The notes: generated by a model from the sequence alone, not told the origin. Positions 39,179-48,602 are shown, counted from the stretch's first letter. The stretch: DNA of 64,000 nucleotides from Candidatus Hydrogenedens terephthalaticus JGI OTU-1 (GCA_000493945.1 AWNW01000005.1:22203-86202), one strand, 5' to 3'. Numbers and translations: made by a program.

Positions 39179-40423
39179 ATGTCTAAAAATTTAATTCAAG
39201 TTCCTGAAGGGGATAAAATTATATTAAAAGATGGTGTCATTCAAACCCCTGACCAGCCTATTATTGGATTTATCGAAGGAGATGGGATAGGTCCCGATAT
39301 ATGGAAGGCATCGAAATATCTATTCGATTCTGCCGTTGAATTTTGTTATGGCAACAAGAGAAAAATAGCATGGATGGAACTTTATGCAGGAGAGAAAGCA
39401 AATAAATTAGCAAATACCTATCTACCGGAGGAAACTTTAGAAAAAATTCGAGAGTATCAGATTACTATTAAAGGTCCCTTAACAACCCCTGTAGGTGGTG
39501 GTTTCCGCAGTTTAAATGTAACATTACGACAAATGTTAGATTTGTTTGCCTGTGTTCGTCCTGTTCGCTATTTTCCGGGCGTTCCCAGTCCTGTAAAAAA
39601 TCCTGCGGATGTTGATGTTGTAATTTTCCGTGAAAATACCGAGGATGTCTATGCTGGATTTGAATTTCCCGCGAACTCCGAAGAGGCAAAAAAACTTATC
39701 AATTTTTGCAAGAAAGAATTTGGCTGGAATATAAAACCCGATTCAGGGATTGGAATAAAACCCATTAGTGAAACAGGTTCTAAAAGACTTATTCGTTCCG
39801 CTATTAAATATGCGTTAGCCCATGGACGACGCTCTGTTACTCTCGTCCATAAAGGGAATATTATGAAATATACCGAAGGTGCCTTCATGAATTGGGGTTA
39901 TGAATTAGTTCGTGAAGAATTTGCAGACTCTGCTGTTTGCTGGAGTGACTGCAACGGCAATCCGGGAGATAAATTACTTGTTAAAGATACGATTGCAGAT
40001 ATTTTCTTACAACAAATATTGACCCGTCCCAGAGAATTTGATGTTGTCGCCACTATGAACTTAAATGGTGATTATATGAGTGATGCTATTGCGGCGCAGG
40101 TTGGCGGAATTGGTATTGCACCGGGTGCAAATATTAATTATGAAAATGGCTATGCTATATTCGAAGCCACGCATGGCACTGCTCCTAAATATGCAAATCT
40201 GGATAAAGTAAATCCAAGTAGTCTTATTCTCTCTGGTGTTATGATGTTTGAATATATCGGCTGGAATGAAGTTGCAGATGTAATTATCCGTGCTTTGACA
40301 AAGACCTATCAGGACCGTATCGTAACTTATGATTTTGCAAGATTGACGACAGGCACACAGGAAGTAAAATGCAGTGAGTTTGCTGGTGCTGTCGTTGCTC
40401 GTTTCAGTAACAATACTGAATAA
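39179..40423 (+). CDS. icd: NADP-dependent isocitrate dehydrogenase
   Basis: TCA-cycle enzyme converting isocitrate to 2-oxoglutarate. The 414 aa are close to E. coli Icd (416). Substrate motif FRSLNVTLRQ (with the regulatory Ser region), EGDGIGPDI, FRENTEDVYAG, LVHKGNIMKYTEGAF and HGTAPKYANLD are all present. The Lys-Tyr after HGTAP is typical of NADP specificity. GAGGAG lies 8 bp before the ATG. Confidence 0.96.
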   Translation: MSKNLIQVPEGDKIILKDGVIQTPDQPIIGFIEGDGIGPDIWKASKYLFDSAVEFCYGNKRKIAWMELYAGEKANKLANTYLPEETLEKIREYQITIKGPLTTPVGGGFRSLNVTLRQMLDLFACVRPVRYFPGVPSPVKNPADVDVVIFRENTEDVYAGFEFPANSEEAKKLINFCKKEFGWNIKPDSGIGIKPISETGSKRLIRSAIKYALAHGRRSVTLVHKGNIMKYTEGAFMNWGYELVREEFADSAVCWSDCNGNPGDKLLVKDTIADIFLQQILTRPREFDVVATMNLNGDYMSDAIAAQVGGIGIAPGANINYENGYAIFEATHGTAPKYANLDKVNPSSLILSGVMMFEYIGWNEVADVIIRALTKTYQDRIVTYDFARLTTGTQEVKCSEFAGAVVARFSNNTE

Positions 40424-40448
40424 AATTCGTTGCACCTTATTTTTTTTG

Positions 40449-40523
40449 AAAACTCCCTTAATAAAATATTAAACTTTTAATAATAAATATGTTAAGTAAC
40501 TTTATATCAACTCAGGGAGTTTT
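40449..40523 (+). promoter_or_regulatory. 10-bp inverted repeat that could sequester the ribosome site of the next gene
   Basis: AAAACTCCCT (40449-40458) is the exact complement of AGGGAGTTTT (40514-40523). The right arm contains GGGAG, the ribosome-binding site 7 bp before the TTG start at 40527. The 55-nt loop is AT-rich. Pairing would hide the ribosome site. It could alternatively be a weak terminator of icd, but no T-run follows the right arm. Confidence 0.4.
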
Positions 40524-40526
40524 AAA

Positions 40527-41291
40527 TTGGCGAACAATTTTTTTAATAAGAATACAATACCGAACATAGAAGAACGAATTGAAAAATTACACCGATTGGC
40601 TACGGCAGGGTTGTGTATTAACAGCGTTATCCATGATACCAATAATTACTTAGGGGCAATTATGGCTTATGCAGAACTACTCCAGATGGATACATCTCCC
40701 GGGGAAGAAAGTCATCGGATGTTGGGTAAAATCGTTGAATGTGTTCAGGATTGCTCGCTATTGATGAATGGATTGAATACTATCTCGCGGAGTAAAGATA
40801 ATCTGGTAACTCTTGTAGAAATACCGGAACTTATTAATACTGTACTTCAATTAAGAAAATACTACCAGAAAATCTTAAAAATTTGGGTTGAAAAAGATAT
40901 TGAATCTGATATGAGACCCATCGTGGTAGACCTTCCCCGCTTACAACTGGCTTTAATTCATATTGTAAAAAATGCGGAGGAAAACCTGGAATTGAAGGAG
41001 CCAGAAGAAGACAATCCTCGGACAATAAAAGTGGTAAGCAAAAACGATAATGATGGGATTATTATATCCATTAAGGATAATGGTCCTAATCCTCCTACCA
41101 ATGTTTTTGAAAAGGTATTTGAACAATATACCACTACAAAGAACAACTATCATCTTGGTTTAGGATTGTATATAGCGAATAAAATAATAGCAGAGCATAA
41201 TGGTTCGTTAGAATATAGTCCTGAAAACGGTTTTTCGATATGGATACCTTTTGATAATCCGAAAGTTGCTCAATTACACGAGTCTGTATAA
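40527..41291 (+). CDS. Short histidine-kinase-like protein (HisKA/HATPase only)
   Basis: 254 aa from TTG 40527. A phosphoacceptor-like box SVIHDTNNYLGAIMAYAELL near 31-50 carries His, then the ATPase domain has the N-box (IHIVKNAEENLEL), G1 (IKDNGPNPP) and G2 (LGLGLYIANKIIAEHNGSLEY). No sensor, PAS or TM segment is present, and no response regulator is adjacent. It is probably a cytosolic histidine kinase receiving signals from a partner. The upstream leader contains an inverted repeat overlapping the ribosome site. Confidence 0.82.
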   Translation: MANNFFNKNTIPNIEERIEKLHRLATAGLCINSVIHDTNNYLGAIMAYAELLQMDTSPGEESHRMLGKIVECVQDCSLLMNGLNTISRSKDNLVTLVEIPELINTVLQLRKYYQKILKIWVEKDIESDMRPIVVDLPRLQLALIHIVKNAEENLELKEPEEDNPRTIKVVSKNDNDGIIISIKDNGPNPPTNVFEKVFEQYTTTKNNYHLGLGLYIANKIIAEHNGSLEYSPENGFSIWIPFDNPKVAQLHESV

Positions 41292-41293
41292 AA

Positions 41294-41983
41294 TTACATC
41301 TGGCTCACTAAATAAGTAACTGTAACTGTAGTTTTGCAGTGAAGTTCTGTGATAGATATTGTATCTCCTTCTTTCCTGCCGTCATTCTCCCATTCAATTT
41401 TATTAATTTCAATTTTCTCAATGGCATAAATACCTCCTCGCAATGCTCCGGCGGCCGCATCTGCAGGGGAATACGCATTTTCAACAGCGGAGTTTATAGC
41501 AGAACGAATAGCTGCTTCTTCATTCTGTACTCGTAGATAAGGACCTTTTAAATCTGCGGATAATTCATTTGCTAAACTACGCATTTTATCCCACAGTTTA
41601 GCAAATAAAATCGCACCATTTTCAACAGAAACAATTCCTGCTAGAGAAAAGATAGCGGTAACATTCACTTCAATCTGGGGTTCATTTTTTAAACTATATA
41701 AAGGTCCGACACTTCGAATTTCAACAGGACGCGGACTCTCTTCGGTAAATTTTAGCCGTAATTTTGTTTCAAAATCCTGAATACACTTAAAAGCGAGGTC
41801 AAAATTATTATCTTGTGCTACACGAACAAATTGAAATTCTACATGAGTAGGAACAGCGGTCGCTTCCCCTTTCCCTTGGCACACAATCCTCGCATAAGAA
41901 CCCGTATTGTCTTCACTCCATGCGAATAGGATTAATCCCTGTAATAAAACGATAAAAATAAATATCCAATTTCTTTTACTCAT
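41294..41983 (-). CDS. SIMPL (DUF541) domain periplasmic protein
   Basis: 229 aa with an N-terminal signal/anchor (about 6-21). The sequence then follows the SIMPL family: IVCQGKGEATAVPTHVEFQF, VNVTAIFSL, and AAIRSAINSAVENAYSPADAAAGALRGGIYAIEKIEI. Family members are periplasmic or outer-membrane-associated proteins of uncertain function, some linked to stress. Two bases separate its stop from the convergent kinase-like gene. It lies 18 bp after the PIG-L gene and probably ends that transcript. Confidence 0.8.
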   Translation of the reverse strand: MSKRNWIFIFIVLLQGLILFAWSEDNTGSYARIVCQGKGEATAVPTHVEFQFVRVAQDNNFDLAFKCIQDFETKLRLKFTEESPRPVEIRSVGPLYSLKNEPQIEVNVTAIFSLAGIVSVENGAILFAKLWDKMRSLANELSADLKGPYLRVQNEEAAIRSAINSAVENAYSPADAAAGALRGGIYAIEKIEINKIEWENDGRKEGDTISITELHCKTTVTVTYLVSQM

Positions 41984-42001
41984 ATTCCACCTCTTAAAAA
42001 A

Positions 42002-42829
42002 TTAGATTATCCCTTGTGAAATTTTTCTTTCTAATGTAAATAGTTCGGCGATTTCAAAACGGGAAGGTGCCCTTCCATATTCGCACTGTTCAAAAAACTC
42101 AACATACTCGAATGTCTTATCATAAGACTGCAATTCATTCTCAAATAGGGGTCTGAAATAAAAGGAAGGCATTCTAAACAAAGAATCCCACCGTTCGCGT
42201 AGCCACTTTTTCCTATCCGTTATATCTTTTGGTACTTGTTCTAATTGGTGGTCTAACCACGGAAGCCACTCATACATTTGCGAACTCATCGCATCCAGCA
42301 ATTCCCATTTTCTATCTATTACTTCGGAAATATCCACGGCAAAATTTGGGGTAAACGGTGTCGGTTTTTGGAACATATCCATCATATATAAGCAAAAAGG
42401 ACTTTGATATAAAGCGGGGACTTCGGGACAAAAATGGGGAACAGTCACCAAAAATGCGGAATCTTGAACAAGCACACCACAAGCCCTATGGTCGGGATGA
42501 TAATCACAGGGACGGTGAGTAAGAACAACATCCGCATTGAACCGACGCAGCAAGGCAACAATCTCATGACGGACTTCGAGAGTAGGCATTAAAGAACCAT
42601 CTGGATAATTTAAGACAATGGAAGTATATCCCCCTCTTCTAGCTGATTCGTCTGCCTCTGCACGCCGAATCTTTTCTAATTTCTGGGGTTCTATCTCGTG
42701 ATGACCTATATTACCATTAGTCACAGATACGGCATATACATTGTGCCCTTTTTCCGCCCATAAAACCATACTTCCGCCAGCATACCATTCTGCATCGTCA
42801 GGGTGGGCTCCGATACAGACTATATTCAT
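42002..42829 (-). CDS. PIG-L/LmbE family deacetylase
   Basis: 275 aa zinc-dependent N-deacetylase fold. Metal/catalytic motifs AHPDDAEWYAGG (8-19) and DYHPDHRACG (about 108-117) are intact. Family members remove acetyl from N-acetylglucosaminyl lipids, mycothiol/bacillithiol precursors or chitooligosaccharides; the substrate here is not evident. It overlaps the preceding lipoprotein gene by 4 bp (ATGA), so the two are coupled. Confidence 0.9.
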   Translation of the reverse strand: MNIVCIGAHPDDAEWYAGGSMVLWAEKGHNVYAVSVTNGNIGHHEIEPQKLEKIRRAEADESARRGGYTSIVLNYPDGSLMPTLEVRHEIVALLRRFNADVVLTHRPCDYHPDHRACGVLVQDSAFLVTVPHFCPEVPALYQSPFCLYMMDMFQKPTPFTPNFAVDISEVIDRKWELLDAMSSQMYEWLPWLDHQLEQVPKDITDRKKWLRERWDSLFRMPSFYFRPLFENELQSYDKTFEYVEFFEQCEYGRAPSRFEIAELFTLERKISQGII

Positions 42830-43548
42830 CTTCCATCTCCTTCTTTTTTTAGTGTTATTCTTAGTGGATTCCCTAAAACTTCTGTTTCCTCAATTATTTC
42901 CAGGCTTTTATCATTATCAAATATTTTTTTTGGCTCTGTAAATGGGGCATAGAGAAACAATTTTGCCTGTGTATATAATAAAGTAGAAAAACCTTCTGCA
43001 GGGGCATTATCCCATAGATTTACTTCAAATCTCATGGGAAACATTGTCTCCGTAGGGACAGGAATAATATTTCCACCAACGGCACCTGTAAGTACTGTTT
43101 TGAATGTGCCAATTTCTTTTCCATCTTGAATGATTTTGCCTTCTACTTTCACAGGATATTCTGTATAATTAACAGCACCCCTTGGAAGGAGATTTACCTC
43201 TACCTTCATTTTTTCAGGATAAGGAGGAGGAATTTCTATTTCTATACGGGATACCTTTCCATGGGCTCCTTCTTCTTTCTGAATTCGTGCATGTGTTGGA
43301 ATCATCTTTTCTGGAACTTGTATCAATATCTGTAAATCGCTCTCTATATCACCCATATTTTTCTTTAAGTTTGTATGGCTCGGTACCGCTAACGGATTAT
43401 ATGCGCCCAATACTTCTTGTTCTGAACTGGATAGTCCCTGATTATCTGGTTTTTTCCTATTTTCAAAATAAGAATTGCATGAAGTAATACTCAACAATAA
43501 AACAATAAAGAACCCTAAAAAGTGTTTTTTATACATTGCCCTTTTCAT
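42826..43548 (-). CDS. Predicted lipoprotein of unknown function
   Basis: 240 aa. The N-terminal hydrophobic stretch ends in a lipobox ITSC (Cys near 24), giving a membrane-anchored periplasmic protein. The rest is beta-rich with a conserved-looking HARIQKEEGAHGKVSRIEIEI-type core (shown in part: HARIQKEEG, RIEIEIPPPYPEK). I do not recognise the family. It is translationally coupled to the PIG-L deacetylase. Confidence 0.6.
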   Translation of the reverse strand: MKRAMYKKHFLGFFIVLLLSITSCNSYFENRKKPDNQGLSSSEQEVLGAYNPLAVPSHTNLKKNMGDIESDLQILIQVPEKMIPTHARIQKEEGAHGKVSRIEIEIPPPYPEKMKVEVNLLPRGAVNYTEYPVKVEGKIIQDGKEIGTFKTVLTGAVGGNIIPVPTETMFPMRFEVNLWDNAPAEGFSTLLYTQAKLFLYAPFTEPKKIFDNDKSLEIIEETEVLGNPLRITLKKEGDGR

Positions 43549-43742
43549 AACAAACCTTACATTAGAAAAAATTATAAGCCATAGTTTTTAATTTTCTTTT
43601 ACATGAAATAATATACAATCAAACGATGAAAAAACGAATAAAGAATACTATAAAAAATCAGTATTTTATAAATTTTTGAAACAAATAACAAATCATCATT
43701 TCACTAATAATTTTTTGTTTTATAAATATTCAAAAAAATTTC

Positions 43743-43771
43743 TTGCAAAAAAGTCTTTTTTTTGTAATAAT
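43743..43771 (+). promoter_or_regulatory. Candidate promoter of the radical SAM gene
   Basis: TTGCAA (43743-43748), a 17-bp spacer and AATAAT (43766-43771, five of six) lie about 45 bp before the ATG at 43817. Support is moderate because the whole 268-bp gap is AT-rich. I see nothing else in this gap. Confidence 0.35.
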
Positions 43772-43816
43772 GTATTTAACAATAGAAATTATACCCCGCA
43801 GTGGAGGGTAACCCCT

Positions 43817-44821
43817 ATGAATTTTATTGGTGATGGAACACAAAATACGGGGAAATTAATACTATATGGTTGGGATAATCTTTCTACAAATGATGGACCG
43901 GGTGTGCGACTTGCTCTTTATTTCAAAGGTTGTAGTTTATATTGTCCATGGTGCTTAAATCCTTTTCTCCAGAAGGTAATGCCTGAAATACGATGGAAAA
44001 GCACAAATTGTATTCATGATTTTGAATGCATAAAGGAATGCAAAGAAAAGGCTATTCGGAATATTAATAATACAATTGTTATTGATGAAGAAAAATGTAA
44101 TTTTTGTGGTGCTTGTTGGGAAGTGTGTAAAAGGGAAGGGTTAAAACCCGCTGGCGATTATATTTCTCTGGAACAAATTGTTTCTTTAGTTGAGTATGAA
44201 ATAAATCTTCAAATTCCCCCACGAAGTGTAACCTTAGGAGGAGGAGAACCTTTACTTCAGGGTTACCCTATGCTTAATTTATTAGGAATGTTGAAAACAC
44301 TTCCTATAAATCATATCCTCCTTGCCAGTTGTGCAGGTGTTGACAATCAGGAACTATGGCAACAGGCTCTTAAATCTACGGATGGAATACTACTTCATTT
44401 GTTCACAGTAGATAAAGATGTATGGCAAAGCGTTAGCAATGTTCCTTTTGAAGTTTACCTTCGCAATTTGCATGACCTTGCTATATCAGAAAAACCTGTT
44501 TATATCCGTATTCCCATCGTCCCTAGTTTTACAAATGCTCCTGAGACGATATATAACCTTTGTATGTTTATAAAAAAATCTCTCCCACACACCAAGCAGG
44601 TTGAATTTCGTGGATATGTCCCCAATTCTTCGTTCAAAAATCCCCTGTTTTCTTTAAAAGATACCAATATAAGTTCTGAAGAAATAATAAAACTTTGCTC
44701 ATTAGCCCATGAGGTAGGTTTGAAAGAGACCCATTGGCGGGGTAATTTACGAACTCTTGATAATGCTCCCCTGAACTATTCGATTTCTGAAAATAAGATG
44801 GATTTTGAAACGGATGTTTGA
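43817..44821 (+). CDS. Radical SAM glycyl-radical-enzyme activase-like protein
   Basis: 334 aa from ATG 43817, chosen because GGAGGG lies 9 bp upstream; the in-frame ATG at 43676 adds a lysine/phenylalanine-rich tail with no ribosome site. The radical SAM cluster CSLYCPWC uses Cys39, Cys43 and Cys46. An inserted ferredoxin-like domain has CNFCGACWEVC (94-104) plus Cys65, Cys71 and Cys75. GGGEPLLQ is the SAM-binding GGE motif. This is the pyruvate-formate-lyase-activase architecture with extra clusters. No glycyl radical enzyme is in the window, so its partner is elsewhere. Confidence 0.88.
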   Translation: MNFIGDGTQNTGKLILYGWDNLSTNDGPGVRLALYFKGCSLYCPWCLNPFLQKVMPEIRWKSTNCIHDFECIKECKEKAIRNINNTIVIDEEKCNFCGACWEVCKREGLKPAGDYISLEQIVSLVEYEINLQIPPRSVTLGGGEPLLQGYPMLNLLGMLKTLPINHILLASCAGVDNQELWQQALKSTDGILLHLFTVDKDVWQSVSNVPFEVYLRNLHDLAISEKPVYIRIPIVPSFTNAPETIYNLCMFIKKSLPHTKQVEFRGYVPNSSFKNPLFSLKDTNISSEEIIKLCSLAHEVGLKETHWRGNLRTLDNAPLNYSISENKMDFETDV

Positions 44822-44856
44822 GAACCCTTCCCCGTTATATTAAAATTATAAAAAAG

Positions 44857-44930
44857 TGGGCCCTGCAGGACTCGAACCTGCGACCAAGTGATTATGAGTC
44901 ACCTGCTCTGACCTACTGAGCTAAGGGCCC
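44857..44930 (-). tRNA. tRNA with CAU anticodon, probably tRNA-Ile2 (lysidine type)
   Basis: Minus-strand cloverleaf of 74 nt: acceptor GGGCCCT paired with AGGGCCC, D-arm TAGCTCAGTAGG, anticodon stem GTGA/TCAC around CTCATAA (anticodon CAT), T-arm GGTTCGAGTCC. The body closely resembles E. coli tRNA-Ile2 (CAGGTGACTCATAATC, TTGGTCGC) and has C4-G69 and C5-G68, which TilS favours. Elongator Met is the alternative. No CCA is encoded; a T-run follows the 3' end directly. It lies 41 bp downstream of rpoD on the same strand and may be co-transcribed. Confidence 0.92.
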
Positions 44931-44971
44931 TGAAAATCGAACAATTGCGACAAATATTTTATCAATTTTTG

Positions 44972-46666
44972 TTATTTTATGCAACTTTCAATGAAGGGGA
45001 GCAATTCGCGTGCACGCCATGTATGCCTTAATTTTCGTATAGCTTTTGCCTCAATCTGTCGGACACGTTCACGGGTAACATTAAACACACTTCCCACTTC
45101 TTCTAATGTTCGTGCAAATCCATCACCCAACCCCCAACGCAAACGAATTACTTTTTCTTCTCGTTCCGTTAAGGTCTTCAAAACTTCATTTATCTTATCA
45201 ATAAACAAACGATGTTGTGTCGTATCGGAAGGATTTTCTACATTTTCATCTTCAATAAAATCACCAAATGTAGTATCGCCATCATCACCGATGGGAGTTT
45301 CTAAACTCATGGGGTCCTGCGATATTTTTCGGATGGAATGAACGCGTTCAATAGGCAGTTCCATTTCATCCGCTATTTCTTCTACATTAGGTTCGCGTCC
45401 ATATTTCTGGATTAGACTACGATTGGCTCTTGCTAATTTGTTAATGGATTCTATCATGTGAACAGGAATACGAATGGTTCGTGCCTGGTCTGCTATCGCA
45501 CGGGTAATTGCCTGTCGTATCCACCATGTTGCATAGGTGCTGAATTTATATCCTCGCCAGTATTCAAACTTATCTACCGCTTTAATCAGTCCGATGTTTC
45601 CTTCCTGTATCAGGTCTTCAAAAGACATGCCTCGATTTGTGTACTTTTTAGCAATACTAACGACCAGACGGAGGTTTGCTTCGACCAACTTTTGTTTGGT
45701 TTCGTTTATTTTCTCTTCTTTTTCGCGAACTGTTTTAATAAGTTCTGTAATTTGTTCAAAATTCATCTGTGCGTCGCGTTGAATCTGGTTAATTTTGGCT
45801 CTTGCCATCTCAAGTCGTTGTGCACATTCATAAAGATATAAAGCATCCTGGTCTTTTCTACTTTTTCTTCCACGACCGGAATGGGCTTTTTTAATAATCT
45901 CATCTGCGCTCAGACCAAATTCATGTTCCAGTTGCATAATTTCATCACGCGCACTTAGAATACGCCGTTCTAATGCTTTAATTTTCCTGCCAATTTTAAC
46001 AATTTCTCTTGCACACAAAGGGAAATTGCTTAATATTTGATATTGTTTTTCTTTTAGTTCTTGAATTTGTTTTTGTAATGTTTCGATATACTGAATTTTA
46101 CCCTTTTGTTTTGCCTTTTTCCTCGTTAATTTTTCATGTTTCTTCTCTAATGCTTGTATTTGTTGACGAATAACGGCTAATTGGTCAGCACTTTGTAATA
46201 ATTGCTTCTTTAGTTTTTCCATTTTTGCGTTTTCACTGCATTCAATCACACGCGAGGGGTCCAAACGCCCGGAACGGATACGTGTTGCAATAAGGAAGAA
46301 CTCATGCACCGTATAAGGAGCACTCAACAAAACACGAACCAATTCTTTCTCCGCTTCTTCTATATCCTTTGCGATGCCTACTTCTTTTTCTTTTGTTAAT
46401 AGAGGCACTTTTCCCATCGCTCTTAAATAGACACGGATACCTTCATCGGGTCGGGAAGGTGTTTTTAATATTTCTGCTTTTTGTGCATCTGCGGGTGCTA
46501 CGGCGCCTTTTAATAGCGGTGCTTTTTCGTAACCCAAGGCACGCAGAGTCTCGCTGGGGCTTTCGTGAGCATCGTAAAGAGACTCCAAAATAAGAGTCTC
46601 TTCCTCTTTCGGAATTGTGCTGTCCAGGTCCTTTTGTTTCTTCAAAACTTTTTGTTTTATTGCCAT
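44972..46666 (-). CDS. rpoD: Primary sigma factor RpoD (sigma-70)
   Basis: 564 aa housekeeping sigma factor. Region 1.2 starts near 78 (DEGIRVYLRAMGKVPLLT). A long charged, coiled non-conserved segment lies at about 125-290. Region 2 has NLRLVVSIAKKYTNRGMSFEDLIQEGNIGL and YKFSTYATWWIRQAI (each quoted in parts), region 3 follows, and region 4 has LREL-type LRWGLGDGFARTLEEVG and VTRERVRQIEAKAIRKLR. Region 1.1 is very short. It is 5 bp after dnaG, the classic dnaG-rpoD operon. Confidence 0.97.
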   Translation of the reverse strand: MAIKQKVLKKQKDLDSTIPKEEETLILESLYDAHESPSETLRALGYEKAPLLKGAVAPADAQKAEILKTPSRPDEGIRVYLRAMGKVPLLTKEKEVGIAKDIEEAEKELVRVLLSAPYTVHEFFLIATRIRSGRLDPSRVIECSENAKMEKLKKQLLQSADQLAVIRQQIQALEKKHEKLTRKKAKQKGKIQYIETLQKQIQELKEKQYQILSNFPLCAREIVKIGRKIKALERRILSARDEIMQLEHEFGLSADEIIKKAHSGRGRKSRKDQDALYLYECAQRLEMARAKINQIQRDAQMNFEQITELIKTVREKEEKINETKQKLVEANLRLVVSIAKKYTNRGMSFEDLIQEGNIGLIKAVDKFEYWRGYKFSTYATWWIRQAITRAIADQARTIRIPVHMIESINKLARANRSLIQKYGREPNVEEIADEMELPIERVHSIRKISQDPMSLETPIGDDGDTTFGDFIEDENVENPSDTTQHRLFIDKINEVLKTLTEREEKVIRLRWGLGDGFARTLEEVGSVFNVTRERVRQIEAKAIRKLRHTWRARELLPFIESCIK

Positions 46667-46671
46667 AGTCT

Positions 46672-48438
46672 TTACCTCTTGTTTTGTATTTGAACACCAG
46701 ATAATTGGCTTCTCTTAGTGATTAATTCTTTCTGATTACTTAAAAGTTCCATCAATCTTTCTTTTTGCTGTCGTTTTTCGGCTTCTTGAATTTGTTGTTG
46801 AATGGAACCAATTTGCTGATTGATATACTCAATATGAAGTCGGTTCAATCGCTCTATAGCCAATGTTTTCAGGTCATTGTTGACAGGTTCAGACAACAAT
46901 ACCTTCTGAAGTAATTTTTTCCCTTCGCATTCTTCCATAAAACGAGGGTCAGGGTCTTCGTTTTCTAATATATATTTCACCGCCATGCCCAGAGGCGTTT
47001 CGGGCAAAGGGATTTCCTGAAAAAGTTTTTTTGTCCGCATTTTTATTTGTTCATCATTTATCAGTCCATGCAGGAAATCTATATCATCTACAGAAACACT
47101 TTCCAGATGAGAATTATTCGTTTGACTACGAACTGAATAATTATTTTTCAAATATTGTTCATAATCACTCTTAACCGCCCAAAAACTTATTCGTAAAGCA
47201 GACGCAATTTCTTTTAAGAACTCTTCTTTTATTGAATTTTCTTCCATAATAGAAATAAGACGGAACAACTCACTTAATACGGTTATCTTTCCTTGTGGAG
47301 TAGATAGAAGATTTTGTTTCTGTTGCAGGTAAAAGGTAAAAAAAGTAGACGCAGAAGAAATTCTTTGGTTCCATTCAGAAACTGTATTACTCTGTAAAAA
47401 ATCATCCGGGTCTTTACCATCAGGAAGTGTTACAGCAGAAACTGTTAACCCAGCCTGAAGTAGGACCGATGTCGCTCTGATGGAGGCTGAAAGTCCTGCT
47501 TCATCGCCATCATATACAATTATCACTTTGGGAGCAAATCTTTTCATCAGATTTGCCTGACCCGCAGTCAAAGCCGTCCCGCAGGTAGCTACAACATTCC
47601 GTATCCCGGATTGAAAACATCTTAATACATCTATATAACCTTCTACCAGAATTACATTCTCATAGGAACGAATCGTTTCTTTACCTTCCCACAATCCATA
47701 TAGGACTTTGTTTTTTTGATATATTTCGGTTTCGGGCAAATTTATATATTTGGGACCTTCTCCCGTTATTTCTCTACCTCCGAATGATATTACCTTACCT
47801 TCAATATTGCGTATTGGGAAAAGAATTCGATTTCTGAAAAAATCGTAATATCTTCCCTCTTCTCCACCAGAACGAATTAAACCACTTCTTAATAATAATC
47901 GTTCTGAGAAACCTTTTGATTTTAAGAAGCGGTATAGGGAATAACCATCGGCAGGAGCAAAACCAAGTCTGAATTCTTCCTGGATTTCAGGGGATATATT
48001 TCTTTTCCTTAAATATTCCTGGGCTATTTTCCCGTTCAAAGATTTTGTTAATTGATTACGATAAAATTCAACAGATAATTCAACAATCTGGAATAGTGTT
48101 CTTCTATCGTTTTGTTCCGGAGAACGCTCTTTTGAGGAATAACTGGTTTTAGGCAAATGAATACCTGCCTCATCTGCAAGTATTTCTAATGCATCCATAA
48201 AAGATATATTTTGAATATCTTTCAGGAAAGATATAGCATCTCCTCCCTTCCCGCACCCAAAACAGTAATAAATCTGACGGGATTTAGAGACTGTAAAAGA
48301 AGGTGTCTTCTCTGTATGAAAAGGACAGAGAGATACATAACGGTCTGAACCTGTAGGTTTTAATTCACAGTAAGTGGACACGAGTTTTACTATATCTGTT
48401 GCGTTTAATACTTGTTCAATAATATGACGAGGATACAA
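46672..48438 (-). CDS. dnaG: DNA primase DnaG
   Basis: 588 aa primase that makes RNA primers at the replication fork. N-terminal CHC2 zinc domain (CPFHTEKTPSF...YYCFGCGKGG), central RNA-polymerase basic domain, Toprim motif VILVEGYIDV with IIVYDGDEAG, and a C-terminal helical region ending in a Glu/Gln/Lys coiled stretch. The C-terminal helicase-binding part is divergent, as usual. The start is TTG or ATG near 48438 (ATG 48438 from MYPRH). It heads the dnaG-rpoD operon. Confidence 0.97.
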   Translation of the reverse strand: MYPRHIIEQVLNATDIVKLVSTYCELKPTGSDRYVSLCPFHTEKTPSFTVSKSRQIYYCFGCGKGGDAISFLKDIQNISFMDALEILADEAGIHLPKTSYSSKERSPEQNDRRTLFQIVELSVEFYRNQLTKSLNGKIAQEYLRKRNISPEIQEEFRLGFAPADGYSLYRFLKSKGFSERLLLRSGLIRSGGEEGRYYDFFRNRILFPIRNIEGKVISFGGREITGEGPKYINLPETEIYQKNKVLYGLWEGKETIRSYENVILVEGYIDVLRCFQSGIRNVVATCGTALTAGQANLMKRFAPKVIIVYDGDEAGLSASIRATSVLLQAGLTVSAVTLPDGKDPDDFLQSNTVSEWNQRISSASTFFTFYLQQKQNLLSTPQGKITVLSELFRLISIMEENSIKEEFLKEIASALRISFWAVKSDYEQYLKNNYSVRSQTNNSHLESVSVDDIDFLHGLINDEQIKMRTKKLFQEIPLPETPLGMAVKYILENEDPDPRFMEECEGKKLLQKVLLSEPVNNDLKTLAIERLNRLHIEYINQQIGSIQQQIQEAEKRQQKERLMELLSNQKELITKRSQLSGVQIQNKR

Positions 48439-48602
48439 GGGCAGAACTAACCTTTTATGTTGAGGGCTGTCATTTCTATTAGTAAAGACAGTATTACCCC
48501 AATTTTGTCAAGTAGTATTATTTTAACACAAATAAACTTAAAATGCAAATTTTGAGATAAAAAAACATTTGTGTAAAAAACTACTGAGCTAAAGGAATAA
48601 CT

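Noticed and set aside
43676..43816. N-terminal extension of the radical SAM protein
   Set aside because: It overlaps the likely promoter, is Lys/Phe/Asn-rich and has no ribosome site, while GGAGGG precedes ATG 43817.
48521..48579. Inverted repeat ACACAAAT/ATTTGTGT as a terminator of the beta-helix gene
   Set aside because: The stem is AT-rich with one mismatch and a 33-nt loop, and no clear T-run follows a compact hairpin.
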